This document shows positions 1-5,130 of a DNA stretch of 9,256 bases, one piece after another (the first letter of the stretch is position 1; every line of letters begins with the position of its first letter). Source of the DNA: Treponema sp. (GTDB taxonomy: Bacteria; Spirochaetota; Spirochaetia; Treponematales; Treponemataceae). The DNA lies in the NCBI GenBank assembly GCA_016293645.1, contig JAEDDW010000072.1, forward strand, positions 1 to 9,256, given 5' to 3'. The translations under genes were made by a program, and so were the position numbers. A model generated the notes under the pieces. It had not been told where the DNA came from. It did not search any database and saw only the letters and a program-made list of their open reading frames with translations.

Positions 1-659
1 TTTCCGCCGTATCCAGAACCGTAAGACCAGATGAGTCCTTCGTCTGGGAACTGTGTGATGTACTTCTGGTCAACTGGAGCACATGCCCAAACACCGTTGT
101 CCTTAGCACCGTTGTTGAGTGGCTTACCTACTGAGTGGAGACATGGAACGAATTCAGCCTTTGCATCTGCATTGAAGATGTCGAGAACCTTCTTTCCAGC
201 GCGTGTCATGATGTCCATGTTGAGAACAACGTATTCTGAGTCAGTGATTTCTACACCGTTCTTTGAAATTGGTGAACCGAGAGGTCCCATGCAGAAAGGA
301 ATGACATACATTGTACGACCGTGCATACAACCCTTGTAGAGACCCTTCATTGTTGCCTTGAGTTCAGCAGGTGCGATCCAGTTGTTTGTTGGACCAGCAT
401 CTTCTTCCTTTACAGAAGAAATGAATGTTCTTTTTTCAACACGAGCTACGTCAGATGGATCTGAGCGGAAAAGGAAGCTGTGTGGCTTCTTTGCAAGTGG
501 AGTTGCAAGACCTGCGTCAACACATTTCTGCATCAAGCAGTCGTATTCTTCGTTTGAACCGTCTGTAACTACAACATTGTCTGGTTCGCACATTGCAACA
601 CATTCTTCTACCCAAGCCTTGATTCCTGGGTGTTTGATGTCATTAAGAGTAAGAGACAT
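1..659 (-). CDS. pckG: Phosphoenolpyruvate carboxykinase (GTP), N-terminal part, runs off the left edge
   Basis: Cytosolic enzyme that interconverts oxaloacetate + GTP and phosphoenolpyruvate + GDP + CO2. In anaerobes it often works in the CO2-fixing direction toward oxaloacetate and succinate; that direction is inference here. The visible 219 residues carry GTP-PEPCK family blocks: SDPSDVARVE (about 67-76), GCMHGRTMYVIPFCMGPLGS (110-129), the following EITDSEYVV, VPCLHSVGKPL (171-181) and IWSYGSGYGG at the cut. The family normally has about 600 residues, so the P-loop and the C-terminal two thirds lie outside the window. The start is fixed by AGGAG at 666-670, 6 nt before the ATG, and by the N-terminus matching the family. 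A sigma70-type promoter lies about 125 nt upstream. No frameshift is seen. Its codon use looks like that of a highly expressed gene. Confidence 0.95.
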   Translation of the reverse strand, partial: MSLTLNDIKHPGIKAWVEECVAMCEPDNVVVTDGSNEEYDCLMQKCVDAGLATPLAKKPHSFLFRSDPSDVARVEKRTFISSVKEEDAGPTNNWIAPAELKATMKGLYKGCMHGRTMYVIPFCMGPLGSPISKNGVEITDSEYVVLNMDIMTRAGKKVLDIFNADAKAEFVPCLHSVGKPLNNGAKDNGVWACAPVDQKYITQFPDEGLIWSYGSGYGG

Positions 660-688
660 AAATAACTCCTGTGGCTTAAAATCAGTTT

Positions 689-802
689 TTATGAAACATC
701 CTTCATTACAACGTAACCGGCTGTTTTCATAAGGTCCACGCGTTCAGCTGCAGACTGGCACCGCCTACCGATTTTCACACAGTAAATATACAATTTTTTC
801 AT
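689..802 (-). CDS. Doubtful 37-residue ORF inside the pckG leader
   Basis: An open frame starts MKKLYIYCVKIG and ends AGYVVMKDVS, finishing 30 nt upstream of the pckG start. Its base composition is richer in G+C than the flanking spacer, which hints at coding or formerly coding DNA. Against it, no Shine-Dalgarno precedes the ATG, and that ATG lies in the spacer of the predicted pckG promoter, so the main transcript would not include it. The start (MKKxYI) and the AGYxV stretch faintly recall the N-terminus of RimO/MiaB methylthiotransferases, but the cysteine pattern is missing. It could be a gene remnant, a leader peptide from an upstream promoter, or chance. Confidence 0.2.
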   Translation of the reverse strand: MKKLYIYCVKIGRRCQSAAERVDLMKTAGYVVMKDVS

Positions 803-813
803 TTCTAATTCAA
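785..813 (-). promoter_or_regulatory. Sigma70-type promoter of pckG
   Basis: On the minus strand there is TTGAAT (808-813), a 17-bp spacer and TATATT (785-790), placing the transcript start near 778 and giving a 5' leader of about 120 nt before pckG. A/T-rich DNA lies upstream. The position was predicted by eye from consensus only. Confidence 0.6.
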
Positions 814-846
814 CAAATGTTAGAAAAATCTAAAATATGTTAGAAT
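802..846. promoter_or_regulatory. Operator-like cluster of TTAGAA inverted and direct repeats at the pckG promoter
   Basis: TTTCTAA (802-808) and TTAGAAA (820-826) form an inverted repeat overlapping the -35 box. TTAGA/TCTAA (820-824 and 829-833) form a second, tighter inverted repeat, and TTAGAAT recurs at 840-846, exactly 20 bp from the copy at 820. The alternating arrangement around a -35 suggests a repressor or activator site for pckG. The DNA is A/T-rich, so chance repeats are possible. No known regulator is recognised. Confidence 0.35.
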
Positions 847-868
847 TATTATGATGGAAACAACCTCC

Positions 869-895
869 CGCAGATTACACAGATAACGCAGAAAC
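869..895. repeat. Three imperfect 9-bp tandem units (CGCAGATTA-like)
   Basis: CGCAGATTA, CACAGATAA and CGCAGAAAC follow each other without a gap. Short C(G/A)CAGATTA tandem repeats recur in intergenic DNA of various bacteria (recalled, not checked). Here it may be a fragment of such a dispersed element. No function can be assigned. Confidence 0.5.
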
Positions 896-937
896 ATGAA
901 AAATCGAGAGGGAAGGAAGAGGCTGGCAAAAACATTC

Positions 938-971
938 AAAGCCCGGAAAGATAGTTTCCTTGCCGGGCTTT
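938..971. other. Strong orphan hairpin, possible bidirectional terminator
   Basis: AAAGCCC (938-944) pairs with GGGCTTT (965-971). Inside, GGAAA (945-949) pairs with TTTCC (955-959) around a 5-nt loop, with TTGCC unpaired on one side; alternatively AAAGCCCGG pairs with CCGGGCTTT directly. On the minus strand the stem is followed after 5 nt by TTTTT, on the plus strand by no T-run. No gene visibly ends here on either strand, so it could terminate an unseen transcript, be left over from a lost gene, or be part of a structured RNA. Confidence 0.5.
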
Positions 972-1085
972 GCATGTAGCGACGATATCTAGCGGTTTTG
1001 TCAGACTCGTACTGACCGGTAGATTTTTCATGCTTCTAAACCAACCTATGTATTTCAAGAGATAATTCCAAAAAAAATGCCATGA

Positions 1086-1094
1086 TGCTAAAAT
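1086..1094 (+). promoter_or_regulatory. Extended -10 promoter directly before the NUDIX ATG
   Basis: TGC-TAAAAT ends 7 nt before the ATG at 1102. The -35 region 17 bp upstream (TTCCAA, 1066-1071) is weak, as expected for an extended -10 promoter. A start 6-8 nt downstream would fall at or next to the A of the ATG, implying a leaderless transcript. No Shine-Dalgarno is present upstream. Confidence 0.5.
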
Positions 1095-1101
1095 ATTCCG
1101 C

Positions 1102-1629
1102 ATGGAAAACAACAGGTTCAATTTGTGCCCTGAATGCGGCGGCAGAAACATAGCGACGGAAAGCAATGGAAGAAAATGGAAATGTCCTGACTGCGGTTTT
1201 ACCCTTTACAACAACGTGGCATCCGCAGTGGGACTTGTGATCATAAACGACCGTGGAGAAGTACTTCTTGAAAAACGGGCGAAGGAACCGCGCAAAGGCT
1301 ACCTTGCTTTTCCCGGGGGCTTTGTTGATCCTGACGAAAGCCTTGAGGAAGCAGCTGCTAGAGAATGCCGTGAAGAAATAGGAGCGGAAATTTCTTCCAT
1401 AAGTTACATAGCATCTTTCCCGAACACCTATGAATACAAGAACATGGTCTACAAAACCTGCGACGTTTTTTTTGAGGCCCAGCTCCCGTTACAGGCGGAA
1501 CTCCATTGCCAGCACGGTGAAGTTTCAGAACTTGTATGGATGCCTTGCTCCACAAAGGAAGAAATTGAGAAAATCCCGCTGGCTTTTGAGTCTGCAAAAC
1601 GCACATTGCTTAAACGTCTTTCCTATTGA
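1102..1629 (+). CDS. NUDIX hydrolase with N-terminal zinc ribbon
   Basis: A cytosolic 175-aa hydrolase of a nucleoside diphosphate linked to another moiety. Residues 9-31 form a four-cysteine zinc ribbon (CPEC at 9-12, CPDC at 28-31). The NUDIX box fits Gx5Ex7REUxEExGU: G73, E79, then R87-E88-C89 with E91, E92 and G94, the glutamates being the expected Mg-binding residues. The zinc ribbon plus NUDIX order recalls NudC-like NADH pyrophosphatases, but the SQPWPFPxS motif that marks NudC is absent and the protein is shorter, so substrate is open (ADP-ribose, NAD-type or another nucleotide). The start is set by the zinc ribbon and the -10 box; no Shine-Dalgarno is seen, so initiation may be leaderless. 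It is followed closely by tRNA-Cys, whose -35 box overlaps this stop codon. Confidence 0.92.
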   Translation: MENNRFNLCPECGGRNIATESNGRKWKCPDCGFTLYNNVASAVGLVIINDRGEVLLEKRAKEPRKGYLAFPGGFVDPDESLEEAAARECREEIGAEISSISYIASFPNTYEYKNMVYKTCDVFFEAQLPLQAELHCQHGEVSELVWMPCSTKEEIEKIPLAFESAKRTLLKRLSY

Positions 1630-1654
1630 CACGGACGCAGTTAATTGATAGATT
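1626..1654 (+). promoter_or_regulatory. Promoter of tRNA-Cys
   Basis: A perfect TTGACA (1626-1631) is followed after 17 bp by TAGATT (1649-1654, 4 of 6 consensus bases). The start would fall near 1661, about 5 nt before the mature tRNA. The TGA at 1627-1629 is at once the NUDIX stop codon and part of the -35 box. Confidence 0.6.
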
Positions 1655-1665
1655 ATTACCACTTT

Positions 1666-1737
1666 GGCGTCGTACCCAAGTGGTAAGGGACTGGTCTGCA
1701 AAACCACTATGCATCGGTTCGATTCCGATCGACGCCT
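1666..1737 (+). tRNA. tRNA-Cys (anticodon GCA)
   Basis: A full cloverleaf can be drawn: acceptor GGCGTCG (1666-1672) with CGACGCC (1730-1736); D stem CCC/GGG (1675-1677 and 1687-1689) with a GTGGTAA-type loop; anticodon arm 1691-1707 with loop CTGCAAA, so anticodon GCA at 1698-1700; 5-nt variable loop; T arm ATCGG-TTCGATT-CCGAT (1713-1729). Base 73 is U (1737), the usual cysteine identity base. The first anticodon-stem pair (27-43) is C-C, a mismatch. CCA is not encoded. An intrinsic terminator follows within 5 nt. Confidence 0.96.
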
Positions 1738-1741
1738 AGCA

Positions 1742-1777
1742 AAAGAGCCTTCATCAATCGATGAGGGCTTTCTTTTT
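1742..1777 (+). terminator. Intrinsic terminator of tRNA-Cys
   Basis: A 10-bp stem (1746-1755 with 1760-1769, one G-T pair) closes the 4-nt loop AATC and is followed by TTCTTTTT. It lies 8 nt beyond the tRNA, so a monocistronic tRNA transcript is likely. Confidence 0.85.
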
Positions 1778-1783
1778 GCCTTC

Positions 1784-1811
1784 CGGTTCTTTCGAGCAAA
1801 GCTGGGAACCG
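1784..1811. other. Hairpin between two terminators
   Basis: CGGTTC (1784-1789) pairs with GAACCG (1806-1811); inside, AGC/GCT can pair across AAA. No T-run follows. It is the middle of three consecutive hairpins between tRNA-Cys and the next gene. Function unknown. Confidence 0.45.
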
Positions 1812-1821
1812 ATCACATATA

Positions 1822-1853
1822 GGGGCTGCCATTCCGGTAGTCCCATTTTTTTT
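1822..1853 (+). terminator. Second strong intrinsic terminator, without an obvious gene
   Basis: A 9-bp stem GGGGCTGCC/GGTAGTCCC (1822-1830 with 1836-1844, two G-T pairs) has a 5-nt loop and is followed by A and eight T. It lies 85 nt after the tRNA and just upstream of the next promoter. It could be a back-up tRNA terminator that shields the following operon, or the end of a small RNA. Confidence 0.75.
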
Positions 1854-1865
1854 ATTCCGCATTCG

Positions 1866-1874
1866 TGATATATT
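1866..1874 (+). promoter_or_regulatory. Extended -10 promoter before the small membrane protein
   Basis: TGA-TATATT ends 9 nt before the ATG at 1884. The -35 position falls in the T-run of the preceding terminator (TTTTTT), so the extended -10 would carry the promoter. The predicted start leaves only 0-3 nt of leader, and no Shine-Dalgarno is present. Confidence 0.5.
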
Positions 1875-1883
1875 TCTTCCATT

Positions 1884-2186
1884 ATGAACATGAATTTAAT
1901 CGTATGCATTTCAGGCATTGCCCTGTGGCTTGTTTCATTTCTCGTGATGAATTCGAAAATCAATGCACAGAAAAAAATTCTTTCGGGAAAAGGAAAGGCA
2001 ATTCCAAAAGCGGAAACTTCATTTGGTGCCAGCCTGAGCCTTACAATCCTTGTGGAACTTCTCCCGATTCTGATTCCAATGAAATTTTTTGCCGAAACAG
2101 TGGCATGCGTATGCGGAATTCTTGGAGCCTACATCGTGCTCAATGAAAGACTTGTAAACCTCAAGAAGGCAGATTCAGAGGAATAG
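1884..2186 (+). CDS. Small integral membrane protein, family not recognised
   Basis: A 100-aa protein with hydrophobic segments at about 4-22, 50-66 and 69-87, separated by a lysine-rich stretch (25-42), and a charged C-terminus. That suggests two or three membrane spans in the inner membrane. I recognise no domain. The first ATG (1884) is chosen because of the -10 box just upstream; a second ATG at 1890 would remove only two residues. It ends 8 nt before the large secreted peptidase, whose ribosome site lies inside this gene, so the two are probably co-transcribed and translationally coupled. A role connected with export or anchoring of the partner is possible but only inferred from the arrangement. 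Confidence 0.75.
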   Translation: MNMNLIVCISGIALWLVSFLVMNSKINAQKKILSGKGKAIPKAETSFGASLSLTILVELLPILIPMKFFAETVACVCGILGAYIVLNERLVNLKKADSEE

Positions 2187-2194
2187 ATTTCCGG

Positions 2195-5071
2195 ATGAAA
2201 ATAAAGGCAGTCGCAGCAGCACTTTTATTTCTCTCAGCCCTTGCGTATTCCGCGGAGAAAAAAATCTGCCATGCGCAGACAAAATATTTCGACATAATTT
2301 TTGACGAAAACTCAAAAAACACCGCCGCCAGAATTTACGGATGTGCCGACAGTGAACTTGAACGATTGTGTTCGGAATACAAGACAAAGCCCCTTGCAAG
2401 AATTCCTGTAGTCATAACTTCAGCAACGGATACATTCAACGGATATTTCACCAACTACAACTACAACCATATTGTCCTTTATGACACCACGCCAGACAAG
2501 ACAATGCTTGTGTTTGACGACACGATGAAGTCCACTTTCATCCACGAGCTGACTCATCTTGTGACGACAAATTCTTCAAGCGGATTCTGGACAGCCACGC
2601 AAAAAATTCTAGGAGACATATACAACCCTGGTTACTACATCACCTTGCCGACTTTCATAAAGGAAGGTGCATCAGTCCATGAAGAAAGCAGAAAGGGAGA
2701 AGGAAGACTGAACAACGGAGTTTTTCTCCATTACATAAAGCAGGCAAAACTCAGCGGAAAATTTCCACAATGGTCAGACTGTTTTGGTTCACGGAGCATC
2801 TATCCTTCAACTACGGCATCCTATATTTTTGGAAGTGCCTTCACACAATTCATCGTGGAAAAATACGGAATGGAGAAATACACCGAATTCTGGTACAACG
2901 GCATAAACATGAAGGGCATCACCACATCCGGCGCCTTCAGAAAAACCTATGGCACATCCATGAAAAGCGAGTGGAAAAAATTTTATGAAAGCATCGATGT
3001 AAGTGAAATAGACAGCAATCCTGAATCCACAGACGGAATAAAGAAAACCGTCACCGATGAAAAATCACTGCACCGCTATGCCATAGCCGGAACTACTCCC
3101 ACGGGCCTTGCCGTTCTTGATGAAACCACAGGAAGCCTTCGGGTAGGCCAGAAGAAAATTTTCACGAAAGGATTTCTTGAATCGGCAAAAATCACAGGCT
3201 GCGGAAAATACATCTGCGTGACTGAAACGGACATCAACCACATGTCAAAAAAGATTTCCGCATCATACCTTGATGTTGAGAAAAACAAGTGGACTGATCT
3301 TTGTTCCGGCTGGACGAAAGATTTCTGCGTCTATGACAGCGAAGATGAAAAAATCATTGCCTGCATAAAAAACACCGGACAAAACTGCTCTCTCGTTCTA
3401 TGCGACGCAATGGATAAAAAAGCGGAACTGGCACGACATGATTTTGACGACGGTCAGATTCCCTACGGACTCAACGGCGACAGTGACGGAAACTTTTTTT
3501 TCTTTTTGAAGGATGCAGAAAAAATCTTTCTGTGCAAGGGCTCATTTTTAAACGGAATCCTTTCCATAAAAAAACATGAGCTTGAATGCGACACTCCGAT
3601 GGATCTTTCAGTCTCAAAAGATTCCGACGGGAACACTGCAATCGCCTTTTCTTTCTGCGATTCAAAATCTTTTCCAAGACCGGCAAAAGGAAAATTCAGC
3701 GACGGGCTTCTTGAAATTGAATTCCTTCATAAAGATGTTTCAGGTGGATTTTATTCTCCCGTTGTCTGCGGTGAAAACATTTTATACAGTGCACATTTTT
3801 ACGATGAAAATTCCATCTTCTCATTGGACTGCGGCAGCTTCAATTTTGAATCAAAGAAAATTCCAGGACTGCTTCTTGAACCTTCATCAAAGACACCGGC
3901 AGAAATTCCTCAGGAAGAAATTTCAACCTACAGAAAAATACTCTATCCGGGGCAGACAATAGTTCCGCTTTCGACATTGCAATCATATTACATCGGACCT
4001 TCGGTCTATTTCACAAGGGAAAGCGACTGCCTTGGAACGGGTTCCGTCTATCCTCTTGGCATGACTGTCATCAAAAACAATCCAAGTGACACGCTGAACA
4101 TGGGAATCACCGCCGGTTTCAATCCGATGGAAAAATCTGGAGGTGCCGGTACAATTTTCATCCTGAGGAATTCTTCGGACAGCATGACGATGACGAATAC
4201 CACCTGCTGCATCTTTGACAAAGATGGATTCATGCAGTCTTCAAACAATTTGAATCTTTCCATGGAATTCAGCATCGGAGACATTTCAAGGATCGTCCTC
4301 TCCGAGTCAAACATTTTTGTCTACGGAAAAAACGACATGGACGAAGAAAGGATGAAGGATTTTTTCATCCGCGACTGGCAGCTTGAAGACAACTACATCT
4401 ACGACAGAAACATCATTTCTCTGACCTACAGCAACATCCACAAGACCGGTGAACGAAGCTATGAGAAATTTGGATTTGCCGCAGGAATCAACTACAAGAA
4501 TGTTTTCGCGTCCTACTGCGGCAATGATGACTCTTCCATTTTTTTCAGACTGAACAATTGCAATGATTCAGGTATAAGATATTCACAGCTTTATCCGGCG
4601 GTAAAACTTTCGCTTCCGCAGATTCTTCCGGTGGACAACAGAAATTATTTTACTTTCAATCTTCCCGTAACATTCTACGGAGCGCTCGTTCCAACAAACA
4701 ACATTTTTGCAGAATACGAAACGGACGCAGTTTTGTTTTCATGGGAGGCGCAAAAAGGACTTGGAGTCATTCCATTTTATGTTCATAACATTTCCCTCAT
4801 CGCATCCTACAGCGGCGAGTTTGTGAATTTCCTGAACCGTGACATGGAAATTTTTCACCTTGACGAAGATTTCAGAGAGCTTGGTTCAATGCAGAAAAAT
4901 GAATACGCAGGCGCAAGGATAGTTTTTAAAAGCGGAATCAATTCCGGCGCCCTTGCAAGTCCCTCCTTTTATTTCTCTGTATCGTGGGGATTCCAATATG
5001 GACTCACCGGCATCAACAAGGGAAAGCTGAAGGACCGTTTTTCAGTCGCCATGAACTTTGCCCTGTTCTGA
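2195..5071 (+). CDS. Secreted HExxH metallopeptidase (peptidase MA-like) with propeller-like middle and C-terminal outer-membrane barrel
   Basis: A 958-aa precursor. Residues 1-20 are a signal peptide with likely cleavage after AYSA. Residues 25-268 look like a gluzincin of the peptidase-MA type: HELTH at 117-121 (two zinc histidines and catalytic Glu118) and the third ligand Glu157 in FIKEGAS, followed by a helix (210-234) typical of the family. Residues 290-560 contain repeated short beta-rich segments resembling a TolB/WD-like propeller. About 595-958 alternates polar and hydrophobic strands and ends in Phe (VAMNFALF), the usual signal for outer-membrane insertion by the BAM complex. The order peptidase-propeller-barrel is one I recall from large envelope proteins of other phyla. 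Substrate unknown. AGAGGA at 2177-2182 is 12 nt before the ATG, rather far, which fits coupling to the upstream gene. The catalytic assignment is firm, the middle and barrel are inferred. Confidence 0.85.
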   Translation: MKIKAVAAALLFLSALAYSAEKKICHAQTKYFDIIFDENSKNTAARIYGCADSELERLCSEYKTKPLARIPVVITSATDTFNGYFTNYNYNHIVLYDTTPDKTMLVFDDTMKSTFIHELTHLVTTNSSSGFWTATQKILGDIYNPGYYITLPTFIKEGASVHEESRKGEGRLNNGVFLHYIKQAKLSGKFPQWSDCFGSRSIYPSTTASYIFGSAFTQFIVEKYGMEKYTEFWYNGINMKGITTSGAFRKTYGTSMKSEWKKFYESIDVSEIDSNPESTDGIKKTVTDEKSLHRYAIAGTTPTGLAVLDETTGSLRVGQKKIFTKGFLESAKITGCGKYICVTETDINHMSKKISASYLDVEKNKWTDLCSGWTKDFCVYDSEDEKIIACIKNTGQNCSLVLCDAMDKKAELARHDFDDGQIPYGLNGDSDGNFFFFLKDAEKIFLCKGSFLNGILSIKKHELECDTPMDLSVSKDSDGNTAIAFSFCDSKSFPRPAKGKFSDGLLEIEFLHKDVSGGFYSPVVCGENILYSAHFYDENSIFSLDCGSFNFESKKIPGLLLEPSSKTPAEIPQEEISTYRKILYPGQTIVPLSTLQSYYIGPSVYFTRESDCLGTGSVYPLGMTVIKNNPSDTLNMGITAGFNPMEKSGGAGTIFILRNSSDSMTMTNTTCCIFDKDGFMQSSNNLNLSMEFSIGDISRIVLSESNIFVYGKNDMDEERMKDFFIRDWQLEDNYIYDRNIISLTYSNIHKTGERSYEKFGFAAGINYKNVFASYCGNDDSSIFFRLNNCNDSGIRYSQLYPAVKLSLPQILPVDNRNYFTFNLPVTFYGALVPTNNIFAEYETDAVLFSWEAQKGLGVIPFYVHNISLIASYSGEFVNFLNRDMEIFHLDEDFRELGSMQKNEYAGARIVFKSGINSGALASPSFYFSVSWGFQYGLTGINKGKLKDRFSVAMNFALF

Positions 5072-5079
5072 TGTACACC

Positions 5080-5117
5080 AGCAACTTTTTTTTATAAAAT
5101 GATGTTGCTATTTTTTT
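5080..5117 (+). terminator. Possible terminator after the peptidase gene, with a -10-like box in its loop
   Basis: AGCAAC (5080-5085) pairs with GTTGCT (5104-5109), followed by A and seven T. The 18-nt loop is long and the stem short, so termination may be partial. TATAAA (5093-5098) in the loop is a plausible -10 for the next gene, but no good -35 lies 16-18 bp upstream. Confidence 0.45.
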
Positions 5118-5130
5118 CTGGAGTCGCTCA

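Larger units (their letters stand above)
660..1101. other. Divergent spacer between pckG and the NUDIX gene
   Basis: This 442-bp region holds the pckG promoter and repeats, the doubtful small ORF, the 9-bp repeats and the 938-971 hairpin. Between 972 and 1080 I see only a weak GTCAG/CTGAC hairpin (1000-1004 and 1012-1016) with TTTTT shortly after it. No RNA gene is recognised. A 27-codon frame from ATG at 896 has no ribosome site and is not called. Confidence 0.6.

Noticed and set aside
31..732. Two plus-strand open frames (31-339 and 358-732)
   Set aside because: They are antisense to pckG, whose minus-strand translation matches the PEP carboxykinase family throughout; the second merely runs on into the leader.
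936..1166. 76-codon minus-strand frame over the spacer and the NUDIX start
   Set aside because: It overlaps the zinc-ribbon coding region, has no ribosome site and resembles no protein.
1754..1963. 69-codon minus-strand frame across the terminators and the small membrane gene
   Set aside because: It runs through two terminator stems and opposite a better-supported gene.
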